A stretch of DNA of 64,000 bases from assembly GCF_041956535.1 (NCBI RefSeq), contig NW_027192195.1, positions 412,150 through 476,149 on the forward strand. The letters are read 5' to 3'. The notes below the pieces were generated by a model. That model worked only from the letters and a program-made list of their open reading frames with translations. It ran no database searches and was not told where the DNA came from. Positions 47,101-60,549 of the stretch are shown in pieces. The stretch comes from Calcarisporiella thermophila CBS 279.70 (Eukaryota > Calcarisporiellomycota). How positions within the stretch are numbered: the stretch's first letter is position 1; each line of letters opens with the position of its first letter. Made by a program: the position numbers and the translations under genes.

Positions 47101-47903
47101 ACCCTTTTGTGTGCTTTATTCGTCCTCTCACCATTCCCTCCCCCCCCATCCCCTATTTAATTGTAGATTTGTTTCCTCTTCCTCCTCTTCCTCTTCTTCT
47201 TTTCTCTCCTATTTCTCTATTTTTCGATACTTGGCTGTACATTAGTTTCTCTTTCTCTTACTTTTATATAATCATGAACATTCTTCTTTTTTTTTCCTTT
47301 TTATTGGGCTTTTGAGGAGTGCAGGGAGATAGGCGCCTTTGTATTATTTTTTTTTTCTTCTTTGTTTCGCTCAGAAATGGAAGGGAAAAAAAAAATCAAA
47401 ACAAAAACAAAAATACACCATTATTTATCTTCATATCTATCTATCCTCTATCCCCCTATTTCTGTCTCTGTTTCTATATCCCTATATTTATAAATCTACT
47501 TTTTTTAATTGTGTCAGGTCTGGGTTGGAAAACACCCATCCAAACGAGGTTGTAACGTAGAGTTTATTATGGTTAAAGAGTTACCGACAATTGAACTGAA
47601 ATGGTATGCATATTGGAATTTCCATATTCGCCTGAAGATCTCCTGCCTATTCGTTTTCGAAACCCTTTTTTTTTTAAAGTTCTGCACGCGAGATCGTGAC
47701 TGCGGTGGCAAGGCTACGTCACCAGTTGGGGGGGCGGTGATGAGAAGGGCGTAACCCACGTACTGAATTTTTTATTTTTCGCTATTTCCGCCGGCTGCTT
47801 CCCACTGGCCTTGTATCTCTCATCATTTTCCCTAATTGTCCTAGTATTCCTGTTCTGGGCCGCGCATTCCGCATCCTCGCATTCATCACCACTCACGAAC
47901 ACC
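47101..47903. other. Spacer between C2H2 and GH36 genes
   Basis: T-rich 3' region to about 47510, then AT-rich. In-frame codons continue upstream of the GH36 ATG back to 47811 but start with TTG, so they are not used in the gene call. No other gene is seen. Confidence 0.5.
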
Positions 47904-50325
47904 ATGGGCGAGCTGTCTATCCACCATTTCCAGAGGGTCGATCCTGCGCTCTCGCTCTCCTATCGCCCCTCTGAACGGGAGGACGATGCCTCGGCCACCC
48001 AGGCCTTGAACGGAACCATCTCGCCCTCACAGCCATTCCAAAACACCGACCTCGTTCTGACCTATGAGGTCACCAGCCTCAACCCCTCCACGCTCCTCCT
48101 CTCCCTCCAGGCGCAGGTCACCACCCGTCCGCTCCGCATCAATGCCCTCCAGGCCGACTTCCCCGCCTCCCTCGAGGGCCGGCGCATGCTCGTCAACGGG
48201 TTCCAGTCCTGGAGCCAGACTCGCGAGTTGGGCGCGGAGGACAAGCTGAAGGACATTGCAAAGCCCGCCATGTGGCTGGGGAAAATGGAGCTCCAGGGCG
48301 ACTACGGCATCTTCGACTATTCCAACAAGGCAGGCGAGCTGCACTCGAACGAATTCACCCTCTTTCGCCTGGAGAACAGCGCGCACCACGACAGCGATCC
48401 CGTCGTCTTCCTCGGCTCCGTCTCCCATTCCGCGGGATACACCTACTTCAAGGCATTTTTCAAGCACCACCGCCTTAGCATCGTCAAGGACATCGACATC
48501 GTGCTGAAGCCCGGGGAGAAGCGCGAGTTGCTGCGTGTGCTCGTGGCGGAGGGGTCCGATGTGGCGGTGTTCCAGGAGTATGCAAAGCATTTCGAGGACA
48601 AGCGGGTGTCGAGCGAGCATGTGACCGGGTGGACCAGCTGGTACAATTGGTACGAGGACGTGACGGAGCAGGTGGTGCTCTCCAACTTGGAGGCCATGAA
48701 GAAGCACGGCTATCCCATCGATATTTTCCAGATCGATGACGGGTTTGAGAACGCGGTTGGCGATGTAAGTACCGAGTGCTTTTGTGTTACCACCATGAAA
48801 GAACGGGTCCCCCGCCCCCTCTCCTTTTTGAATAAAAAAAAACAATACACGAGGGAGGCCGGGGGAGCGAGAAGTAACACGCCCATTCCCCCAGTGGCAA
48901 GTCAGTATGGAGTACTAATGGAGTATTGTTCTTGTTTGTTTCAAGTGGCTTGAATTGAACCCGAAAAAGTTCCCCAACGGGTTCACGCCCATCGTCTCGA
49001 AGATCAAGGCCGCCAACTTTAAACCAGGCCTGTGGCTCGCCCCGTTCGCGGCCGCTAAGCACTCCAACTTGGTTAAACAGCACCCAGACTGGGTGCTCAC
49101 CGACTCCCAGGGGGACATGGTCCTGGCCGGGTCGAACTGGGGAGGCTTTTACGCGCTCGACTTCTACAACGACAACGTGCGCGACTACCTGCGGCGGGTG
49201 TTCGACACCGTGCTCAACGAGTGGGGCTTCGACATGGTCAAGCTCGACTTCTTGTTTGCGGCGGCCATGATCCCCGCCCACGGCAAATCCCGCGGCGAGA
49301 TCATGTACGAGTCGATGCAGTTCCTGCGCGAGCTGGTTGGCAAGGACCGGCTGCTGCTCGGGTGCGGGGTCCCTCTGGCGAGCGGCTTCGGGCTGATGGA
49401 CTACTGCCGGATCGGGAGCGACGTCGCCACCTTCTGGGACTCGACGGTGCATCGCGGCATGAACGTGCGGGAGCGGGTTTCGACCCTCAACTCGCTCTAC
49501 TCGACCCTGCACCGCTGGCAGCTCAACCACCTCTTCGGAAACGATCCGGACGTGGTCATGCTGCGGACGACGAACTGCTCGCTCTCGCCCGAGGAGAAGC
49601 ACACGCTCCTGGTGTGCAACAACGTGCTCGGCTCCCTCGTCTTCATCTCCGACAACGTGGACGAGTACACGGCCGCGCAGCACCGCGCCTACAGCGCCAC
49701 GTTCCCCAAGGTGCGGCCGTCCATCGAGCGGGTCGTGCCCGTGCGGCGGGACGAGGACGTGTACGCCCTCCACTATACCGTGGCGGGGCGGCACTACACC
49801 ACCTACGTGAACCTCGGCAAGCACTCCCCTCAGATCCCCCTGCCGTTCTCGCCCAAGAACGGCCCCGCAGTGCTTGGCTACTTCCGGGCGCGCGCCTTCG
49901 ATGACGAAAGCGAGGAGAGCGAGGCTGCGCGAATTGGGTTGGGCGGATGCCTGGATGTCCTCCGCAAGCGCCTGCACGTCCCCGGGGAGAACATCCGGCT
50001 CCGTCCGCATCAGACCCGCACCTTCATGCGCATCGACCAACCCCTCTCCAGCCCCGTCGTCGGCTCGCTGACCCACATCGTACCCGGCACCGAGCTCGCG
50101 GCGGTCGAGAACGTCACCACGGACCCGTCCGCGGCTTTGCAGCTGGCCGTGAAGTGGGAGAAGTTGCGGCATGGCCATGGGCATGTGTTCCTAAGGGTGG
50201 CGGGGGAAAAGCCCTCGTCCCCCACCGCGCAGGGGCCCAAGGTGGTGGTGAACGGGAAGGAGAGCGTGGCGAGGTGGATCGCGATCGAGGGCCAGGGGAT
50301 GTGGTGTGTGGAGGTGGTGGATTGA
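47904..50325 (+). CDS. GH36-type alpha-galactosidase
   Basis: GH36 enzymes cleave terminal alpha-galactose from raffinose-family sugars and galactosides. Two exons (47904-48764 and 48946-50325) encode 746 residues. The start is MGELSIHHFQRVDPALSLSY. The N-terminal beta-sandwich includes RRMLVNGFQSWSQTRELGAE. The barrel contains GWTSWYNWYEDVTEQVV, PIDIFQIDDGFENAVGD and KPGLWLAPFAAAKHS. The nucleophile motif is DMVKLDFLFAAAM and the acid/base region is YCRIGSDVATFWD. No signal peptide is seen at the ATG. A hydrophobic stretch lies upstream but lacks an ATG, so I take the enzyme to be intracellular. If an upstream exon supplied a start, it could be secreted. Confidence 0.86.
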
Positions 50326-51537
50326 GCACGAGGCGGCTTCCCCCGCCCCTCCCTCCACTCCCAAAACCAACAAAATGTCTCCGATATCTTCTCCATCTAT
50401 CCATCCATTATTCATATATGTAATCAGAATTATCTATACAATATGTACATACTGAATATAGTTCCGGTGGCATGTTTACGGATGAAAGCACCATGTTGCC
50501 TATTTCTTCCGGCATAAAATTGGTTTGGTTTCGGACGGTTGGGAGGAAGGAGGTGATACAGCTTGATTAGCCCACCTTGCTCCCTGTTCTTCTTGGGGGA
50601 CGGTGGTGTATAAGAAATAAATGAAATGAGAAGCCACGAAAACCTCCTCCATTCCGACCATCGGGTGGCAGAGCACACGTGCAGGCCCTCGCGCGAGTTA
50701 TACGAAAAAGGTCTTTCCGCAGAATACTTTGGTCCTATTTGGCCGCCCCCCTGTTTCGCTCTGGGATTCCGATTTTGAGTTTTCGAGGCTTTCCTTTTTA
50801 TATACTTATTCCTGCCATCAAGGTTCACCACCGGGCAAATCCAGCCGGGACATTTGAACCAAACCGGAAGAAATAGATGGATAATGTGGGGTAGAGAATG
50901 AGCACTTATCCTCAGGGACTGGAACGAGTGCGCCAAAATGAAAACAAAAAAGAGAGAATCATCAAATAAACGTGGTCGCGGAACCGGCTAATTTATCAGT
51001 GACCGGACGTGCTCTTCAGGATCGCGTGGCAACTTGATCATGTTTGATGCTCTGGCCTAGGGCTAATACCTCCCCGTCGCCTTCCCCTTCGTTCTAGCAC
51101 CCTGTCATCCCTCGACGTTTTTCGCATTTCTTCACGTGGAGGATCGCAGTCATTGGAGCCAGCTAAGATTCACATTTCCAAGGCGGTGGTGGTTTCCAAA
51201 AATCACCCTCTTTTCATCAATTACTCTTCATTTTTATCCCGTAATAGGGTCAATCTGGGGACTCTTGTGTGCAACCGCGGGAAAGAAGCACGGGAACTAA
51301 GTTCGCTTCCAAGCTCTATAAAAAAATTCTCTCCCCACACGATGTTTTTTTAAGATTTCTATTTCTCCCGCCTCGGTTTCTCCTCTACCTCTCCCCCTTT
51401 TTTCCCAGACTACCGCTCTTTCCCTCCCTTGTTTGAAAGTTCAAAGCGGACTGTTTTGCTGACAGCTTTCTTCCTTGATTCAATCTCGTAGCAGGAAACT
51501 AAAGAGAAGAGAGCAGAGAAAAAAAAAATTCCAGGAA
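50326..51537. other. Spacer between GH36 and Sec14-like genes
   Basis: No gene is supported over about 1.2 kb. A minus-strand frame at 50430-50936 is open but of mixed, unconserved composition. The 200 bases before the next start are C/T-rich, then A-rich, as expected for a fungal promoter and leader. Confidence 0.45.
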
Positions 51538-53130
<1,593 letters not shown>

Positions 53131-53733
53131 CGTTCTCTCTCTCTTTCTTGTTCTTTTCTCTATTTTTTTTTTTGGTTCTCTCCTCTTAATTTGTACGGAT
53201 ATGCCATGAGTCTGGATGTATCTTTTACATGCTCTGCTAATCTCTATACCTATTCCTCTTAATTTCATCTGTTTTTTTATTGCTATATCTCTCTCTATAA
53301 ATATAACTAATATGATAAAGATATGCTCAACCTCAGCTCGAACAGTAAGACACACTTCGCCCTAACCCAAATATGAAATGGATAGAGCATCAAGCTGGCT
53401 TAGCACGTTGACCGTTTTTTTTTCTCTTGAGAATCTCAAGCGCGCGTCTTCATCGCCAAACTCCGGATTCCGGATTAAAGACACGGTCATTTTTCATCGA
53501 GGGAGCCTCTCCCCCCTTCAATGCCTTGGGCCAATCCTTCCGTTCCCGTGCATTTCACAGTGCGCTGCAGCTTGCATTTTTGCTGTTCCTTTTAAAGAAG
53601 GAAAAAAATTTTGCTTCTCGAAACATATTCAAACCCAGGCTCAACCTTGTGTTGCTCGATTTTTCTAGGCGCGTTATTAGGAGATCTTGCCTGCCATTCG
53701 TTTCTCTTCATCATTCGCAAAGACTCCAACAAG
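53131..53733. other. Spacer between Sec14-like and Cdc50 genes
   Basis: T-rich 3' region at first, then a short leader. Nothing coding is supported in the 603 bases. Confidence 0.5.
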
Positions 53734-55132
53734 ATGGCGAGCACAGGGAGTGAAGGCGGGCCAAAGACAAAGAAGCCTGCTAGTATGGTTTCCATCTCCG
53801 CATGTCCACCGGCTTTGCTCTGACTAATTTGCTTCCCCCTCTCCTAGACACTGCATTCAAGCAGCAGCGATTAAGAGCGTGGCAGCCGCTTCTGACACCC
53901 AAGGCGGTGCTGCCAACCCTGTTCATCGTGGGCATCATTTTTGCGCCCATCGGAGGCCTCCTGCTCTATGGCAGTAGCACGGTAAGTGGACCGTGGTTGC
54001 TGAAGATGATGTTCGGAAGACTTCACGATCCTCAATCCACAAAATAGGTAGCAGCCCTCACCATCGATTACACCAACTGCATGGATTCCATTGGGAATTT
54101 CCAGCCAATATCGTCGTATTCCTTCCGCCGCTCATTTTTCGCATCCGATTTGCCCGAGCCCCCCCAATACATGGGCACCCCCGACCAGCCACCCCTTTCC
54201 CCCAAATTCCCGCCCAACCTGAAAGTCTCGCGCTGCACCATCGATTTCGTCCTTCCCGCCGACATCAAGGCTCCCGTCTTTCTCTACTACCGCCTTTCCA
54301 ATTTCTACCAGAATCACCGGCGCTACGTCAAGAGCATCGATCTCAACCAGCTGAAGGGCGACCCCGTGCCCGTGACGACCCTCGAGAAGACATGCGTGCA
54401 GGTTGCAAAGTCCCCAGACAACAAGCCATACTATCCCTGTGGGCTGATTGCGAACTCCATGTTCAACGACACCATTGGCGATTTCACGCTGGCTCCTCAG
54501 ACGAGCATCCAATCCAACACAACCTACCGGTTCAGCAGCAAAAATATCGCCTGGCCCTCCGATATCAGGCGCTATGGAAACACAGGATACTCTCCGGATG
54601 CGTGTGTTCCGCCCCCGAACTGGTCCTTGCGCTACCCCGGAGGTGTCTATTCAAGCGCATTCCCCCCGCCCAACATCACGGAGGACGAGCACTTTATCGT
54701 CTGGATCCGCACAGCCCCGTTCCCCACGTTTCGCAAGCTCTATGGCCGCAATGATGCGGAGGATATGGTGGCGGGAAGGTACCGGGTGCAAATTGATATG
54801 AGTAAGTGTGACCTGGCTTGGCTTTCCCCACACATGTTCATTTGACCCCCTCTTTCTCCCTGCTAGACTATGATGTGAGAAAATACGGGGCTACCAAGTC
54901 TATTGTCATTGCCAGTGTCAACGTTCTCGGCGGGCGTAATATATTCATCGGATTCGCCTATCTCGCGGTGGGAATCATCTGCGTTGTTCTGGGCCTTCTC
55001 CTAACCGTGCGCCACTGTATCAAGCCTAGAAAACTCGGCGATCACGCCCAGCTCGCCTGGAAGGGCACCCCGACAGTACCGGTCCAGCTGGTGGCGCCTG
55101 AGGAGCGCTCTAAATCCTGGTTTAAGCGCTAG
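53734..55132 (+). CDS. Cdc50/Lem3-family P4-ATPase subunit
   Basis: Cdc50 proteins are the obligatory partners of phospholipid flippases (P4-ATPases), needed for their exit from the ER and their activity. Four exons (53734-53782, 53848-53981, 54048-54801, 54867-55132) sum to 1203 bases and 400 residues. A cytoplasmic start ([20 protein letters not shown]) is followed by [20 protein letters not shown] and a first helix ([20 protein letters not shown]). The lumenal domain has the typical blocks [51 protein letters not shown] and [19 protein letters not shown], plus several N-glycosylation sequons. A second helix ([14 protein letters not shown]) and a short basic tail end it. Confidence 0.95.
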
Positions 55133-55876
55133 CGAACGAATAGAGCATGGATCTAGTTATTTATTCGAATAGCATCAATTTCTAATTTCTGGGTTGTCGT
55201 TGCTATTTCTTACATTGTTCGTTGTTTTTTTTGCTTTTTTCCTAAACGATCTTCAGGTTTGTCATTTGCGGTTTCTTTTATTGTCTATTATTTTCTTCTT
55301 GTGTTTTTGTTTCATTATTCCCTGATATCTCGTTTTACGTTGTGTGTCCACCCCTTGTATTTATTCACCCGTCTTTTCTAAAGCGCACTTAAGAGATTTC
55401 TGAAATCCCAAAAGTTACATAAACATCGTCCTGAGACATGTCATTTGAGCAGGGAGGGGCAGAGACTGGCTGAACTGGGGAAAGCAGGGAAAGGCGGCCC
55501 GCCAAAATCGAGCGCCTGGAGGGCGGGCGGGTGGTCAGGGGCGCAAAAAGCGAAGTAGGATGAGTGGCGTGAAACCGGGCATATTGTGTTGATGCAATAC
55601 TACGTACTTTTCAAACTCAGGGCCACACCTTGAAAAACGTGCCCTCGAGTCGTTCAATCAGTTTGGGCCAAAGCCGGGCGGTGATTGGGCGTGCGGCAGG
55701 GAGAGATTCTGGTAAAGACAAGAGGTCTTTTTTTATCATGCTCTCCGCAGGGCAGGCCTCCCGGTTCCTTCGCACACTCAGCGCTCCTTTGCATGCTGCT
55801 TTCGCCATTGCTGCTTCCCTCTTCCCTCTGGGCCCCTCTACCCGGTTTTCATTCATCGCCCTAATCCCATGGTGTC
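55133..55876. other. Spacer upstream of the PstS-receptor gene
   Basis: T-rich 3' region of Cdc50 to about 55390, then a G/A-rich region to the receptor start. No coding region is supported. No PHO-box type sequence could be identified with confidence. Confidence 0.45.
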
Positions 55877-58800
55877 ATGACCTCCATTGTTCCTCTTATT
55901 TCGATGGGGCTCTTGAGGCTCTGGTTTCTGGCTCTCTTTTCGTGCTGTGTGGTGTGCTATGGTAGAGGTGAGGACGGCCATATTGGGCCCGGGGAGGGTG
56001 TAGAGCTCCGGTATGGGTGATTAACATGATGTTCTTGGTTTATGCATATACCCTAGACCATGTGTCGAAGCGTGCCCAGCGGGTTGGAGACAATATGACA
56101 CGGGTGCTGGGCGTCGGCGGGAGTTTCCCCCTTAGCATATACAACCTGTGGGCCGTCTCATACAACCAGCAGCGGAAAAATGAGGGTGTGGAGGTTCGCT
56201 ACGACGCCCGAGGCAGCGTGGCCGGAATCGAGGCCATTCTCGAGCCTGGCATCGTGGAGTTCGCTGGGAGCGAGTCCATGCTGAACGAGTCGAGCTACAC
56301 AGCCGGCGGCGATCTGCAGATGTTGCCGGTGCTTGCGGGTGCAGTCACCATTGCATATAACGTCCCCGAGATGATAAGCGCCAACTACCAACTGCAATTA
56401 TCGCGGGAGGCCATTGTTGGCATCTTTAACGGGACCATCCTCAGCTGGTCGCATCCAATGATACAACAGGCCAATCCTACATTCAAGGTATGTTACTTCA
56501 TGCGGCAACTCGAGTGTTTATTTTTTTTCCCTCCTGTCTACACATTGATTCATCATTCGTTCGACTAAACAATTTTCCATGGATGCGTTTTTTGCACCTT
56601 CACATCTGTATACGATAGCTTCCCGACCAGCCCATCCGACTGGTTGCTCGCAAGGACTCCAGTGGAACAACAAAGCTCTTCACTGCAGCGCTGTCTTCCT
56701 TTTCTCCCGACTGGGCCAGGACGATCGGCTCGAACGAGCTCCCCAAATGGCCACGCATCGACATCACGGCCCCCCTGAACAGCGGGGTTGCAAAATTCAT
56801 CTATGCGCTCAACTACTCCATCGGGTATCTGGACGACGCCGACTCCCATGAAAACGGCCTCTCCCACGCGATGGTCATCAACCGCCAGGGCCGCCCCACT
56901 TGGCCCAACAACACAAGCATCAGCAGCGCGATGAACGACTTCCAAGAGGCCCTCTACCAGTCTCCCACCTTCACCACCAGCTTGATCGATGGCCCGGGCG
57001 AGGCGTCCTACCCCATCTGTGGATTCACCTACTACATCATGCACCGGCGCAACTGGACCACCGAGGAGATCGCTCGCATGACCCTGCGCTACATCTGGTG
57101 GACCTACACCGACCCCTATGCGTTGCAGGTGGTCCAGCAGAGCCGGTTCGTGGGCCCGGTCCCCCAGATAAGAGAGCGGGTGCTCGAGATCCTGCGCACC
57201 GATTTTACGTTCGGCGGCCAACCCCTCTATGGGCGCTCGCCCTGCGACACCGGCTGTGCCAACGGAAATTGCCTTACCGACGGCGCATTTCATGCGCCCA
57301 GCGAGCAGTGCGTGTGTCCGAGCCAGTTCGAAAATGTCCTGTCCGGGGACTGCTCCGAGCCGGTGACCCCAGTGACGATTGAGTATGGATCGGTGGCGGG
57401 GGTGGTGTTCATCGTGTTGACCCTGCTTGTATTTTGTGCGGTGGCCGGGCTCATGGCCGTAATATGGCGGTTCAGGGAGCACCTGGTCGTGCGTTCCTCG
57501 AGCCCGTTGTTCATGGGACTGATGGCGCTGGGGCTGATGCTGGCGCTGACCAACGTGTTCTTCTACATGGGCCAGCTAAGTCCCTGGAAATGCATCGTGC
57601 TGCCCTATGTCTTGTCCTGTTCCTTTGGGCTGGTGTTTGGGATGCTGCTTGCAAAAACCTATCGGATATACGAGATCTTTGGTAGGTGAATGCGATGCTG
57701 CATTGGAAAGCTATGGGCTTCTGGTGGATGGTGCCGTGCGACTCACCCCCTCCCTTCTCTTTACCTTCTGATAGAAAACCCGCTGCTTATCAACAAGGCC
57801 ATCCCCGACAAGAACCTACTGATGTTTGGTGGTACGATTCTGGCGTTTGAAATCGTGAGTCTATCAACTTTTATCTGCTCTATGGGCCGAAGGGTTGACG
57901 GAAGATTGGGCTAACGATGGCCACTGATAGGTCCTCGTAACGATATGGATGGCGGTCGATTATCCGAAGCCGTCCATGATCACGACCGCTGCCGGGGAGC
58001 ATTCCCAGGTGTGCAATTCGGCCTCATCGCCCTTGCAAATCACCATGCTCACCCTGCTCTATGGATTCAATGCGCTTCTGTTGGTGTGCTGCATCTATCT
58101 TGCGTGGAAAACCCGTGGGGTCCACTCCTTCTTTAATGAGAGCCGCATCATTTCCTTCTGTGTGTATCTAGTCTCCATCCCCACGATCATCCTGCTGCCC
58201 GTCGTCTACATCCCCAATATTGGCGTTTATGCCCAGTTTTCCTTGCGCACCACCGTCGTCTTGATCTGCGTCGTGGCCACCACACTGCTCCTCTTTGTCA
58301 CTAAAGTGAGGCTCCTCCTATGGCCGCCCCGGGATCCTGAAGGGTCGACTACGTCGGGCCGTGTGTCAGACAGCTTAATGCTGTTTGAGGATCCTAACGA
58401 TCCTGCAAGTAGGTTCATCTTCTCAGAGGGCACCAGGGTAAACACTGCAACGGGCAGTTTGGCGGAGCTGCACCTTCCCACAGCAGCAACTCCCCGGGAG
58501 CAGTCTCCAAAGCAGAGTCCCGTGGACCAGCGGTGGACAAAGAACGTACAGGTAAGGGTTGGGAATGGTGGAGAGCAATTGGAGAAACTGCATGCGCTTT
58601 TAATCTCTGATCAACTCGCTAACGTCCCGATGTCCCCACCAGCTGTCTAGGTGGAATTTCCTCATGAAACGGTGCAGGCCCTTCTTTCCATGGAGACGGG
58701 TCTGCTTTATGCTGCTCAAGGAATACGATGTGCTGATGATACTACGTAGGATGCCGGATGGATCGGCTAAATGCATGCATATATTCCACGCATCCGCCCT

Positions 58801-59426
58801 CTCCTTTCATATGACAGATGATCCTTGCAGAGGGGTGTTGAAATCACAAGCGGGGACGTGGTTCCTCGAGACGAAAAGACGTGAGGATATCGCCGCATTT
58901 CTACAAATCTTTTCCGATAGAAACAGAGGGCTTGATGGAGGTAGCTGCATCGTTTTTTGTTGACTCTACCTCTTCCTCCCGCGGATTGGAACTGACCCTC
59001 GTGTCCATGCATTTTCTAGAGAACCGTCCGTTGGATGGCCAGACATCCAAGCCCTCTACTACTCCGGGAGTCACAGCGGCCGATGGCCGAGCCTCATATT
59101 CGGATCACTTTTCACCGACCTCCACCTTGAACGCCCCTTTCATGCTCTCTCAAAGTCGCGCCTCACCCTCGTCGCCCTTTATTCTAAACCGCCAATTACA
59201 GAGACTTGCCTCTGCCCCTGGCAATCTCAGCCACTCCCCCTCTTCCTCGAATCTCCAGGGATCCCCCGAGGGCTTTGGCAGCCAACGCCGCAAGAAAATG
59301 GCGGATATCTTGGAGATGGATATACTCAGTGATGATGAAGACTCTCACGGGGGAAGTAGACGCAAATCAACCGCCAACGCTCGGGCAGGTCCAGCCAACA
59401 GTAGGCCGGAATCAGAAAAGCACTAA
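55877..59426 (+). CDS. Chimeric receptor: PstS-like phosphate-binding domain plus class C GPCR
   Basis: Exons 55877-55967, 56057-56487, 56619-57681, 57775-57854 and 57931-58551 join in frame, then three shorter tail exons, for just under 1000 residues. A signal peptide starts the protein (MTSIVPLISMGLLRLWFLAL). The ectodomain aligns along the whole length of bacterial PstS: GVGGSFPLSIYNLWAVSYNQ, then GSVAGIEAILEPGIVEFAGS, LPVLAGAVTIAYNVPE, FNGTILSWSHPMI, ARKDSSGTTKLFTAALSSFS and DGPGEASYPICGFTYYIM. A Cys-rich EGF-like linker (CDTGCANGNCLTDG) leads to seven helices: GVVFIVLTLLVFCAVAGLMA, LALTNVFFYM and further. The loop RFREHLVVRSSSPLFMGLMA and LLAKTYRIYEIFENPLLINK are hallmarks of class C receptors. 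The tail is Ser/Pro-rich; the segment KSQAGTWFLETKRREDIAAF may be part of a PH-like fold. Its first tail exon has two possible splice acceptors. Confidence 0.88.
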
Positions 59427-60338
59427 CATCTCCGTCGTATCGAATCCCAATTAGAATAGATGTGTATATATTAGACCTAACTTTTAATTTATTTTTGTGA
59501 TATACTGCTTTTGTTGGCTTTTTTTTAAAAAAAATTTTTTTTTTAGATCTCTATTTACCTTTCCTCATTCCCTCTTCTATTTAACTCTCTAGCTATCTTA
59601 TTCATACTTTATTGGTTATTTTTTCCTATTTGACCTCTTTCTATATATCAGGCCGCACTTTCTTTTATTTCTTAATTCCCGGGATGCTGCAGCCATAATG
59701 TCTCTAGCATATTTGCCAACGGCCCACTAGGCTGTTTGGGCAACAGTGTGAATGTTTTCTGTCAAGAAATGCAGGAGGTTATTCAGGTGCTGATGCAGCA
59801 AATATCAAGAGGGCGGTCCATTTGCCGCGTTGTGCTGAATCTTTATCATGCAGCAACCAAGCCTTAGGACGGGGTCAAGCCTCCCCGGGTGGGCGAGTAG
59901 GGCGGAGAAGCCCGGAGAGGGAGATGGGAGGATTGGGCGAGAGAGCCGGCCCATGGGAGAAGGATGATGCAAGCATCTTAACAAATGCGTCCTTGACACG
60001 CTTGCTTCCCTTCCTGATTGAGTAATATTGCCCTAGCCTGCTCAACCTCATCGAAAAAAAAAAATCCAAAAATTAAACGGTGGCCGAGTCAGCTGTCACG
60101 CGCAATGAATCTCAAAAAGTTTATGTCCTCGCCCGCTTCATTTGTTGGGGAGGAACGGCAATGTTTGGTCTCAGTTTTTTCCTCTTCTCTTAGCTCTTTG
60201 TCTCCGGTATTTCCTGGCCATTAATGCTGCCATTCGGCCTTGACTAGCAGGATTGGTTCCCTTGGCTTTCTGTCGCCTGCTCCTTCTCTCCGCAAAAAGT
60301 GGACATCCCCCCCACGGACGATATTGTTGCATCTTTTT

Positions 60339-60374
<36 letters not shown>

Positions 60375-60549
60375 ATACGCAAGGCATTTATAGTGTTGCC
60401 ACCAAAATCGGAGCGATCCTAAACTACTCAGCCGTTAGGGAGAGATAAACAATCCCTCCCCAAATAATCAGGATCCATTGTCAGAGCATAGGGACCGTGG
60501 TTTGGATCAAGCGGGCTACGCGTTCGTTCCTGGAGGGATTCCTATATCA
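59427..60549. other. Spacer between receptor and Mga2/Spt23 genes
   Basis: The first 200 bases are very T-rich, including runs of T and A. A TA microsatellite lies at 60343-60371. The last 70 bases before the start codon are in frame with the next gene but lack an ATG. No gene is supported. Confidence 0.5.
60343..60371. repeat. (TA)n microsatellite
   Basis: About 14 TA units lie roughly 180 bases upstream of the Mga2-like start codon. It may also serve as a TATA-type core promoter. Confidence 0.85.

Noticed and set aside
48787-50184. Long minus-strand frame opposite the GH36 gene
   Set aside because: It is a mirror frame produced by GC-rich codon usage; the GH36 catalytic motifs are on the plus strand.
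50430-50936. Minus-strand open frame of about 168 codons between the GH36 and Sec14-like genes
   Set aside because: The product is basic and of irregular composition with no family resemblance, so it is probably a chance frame.
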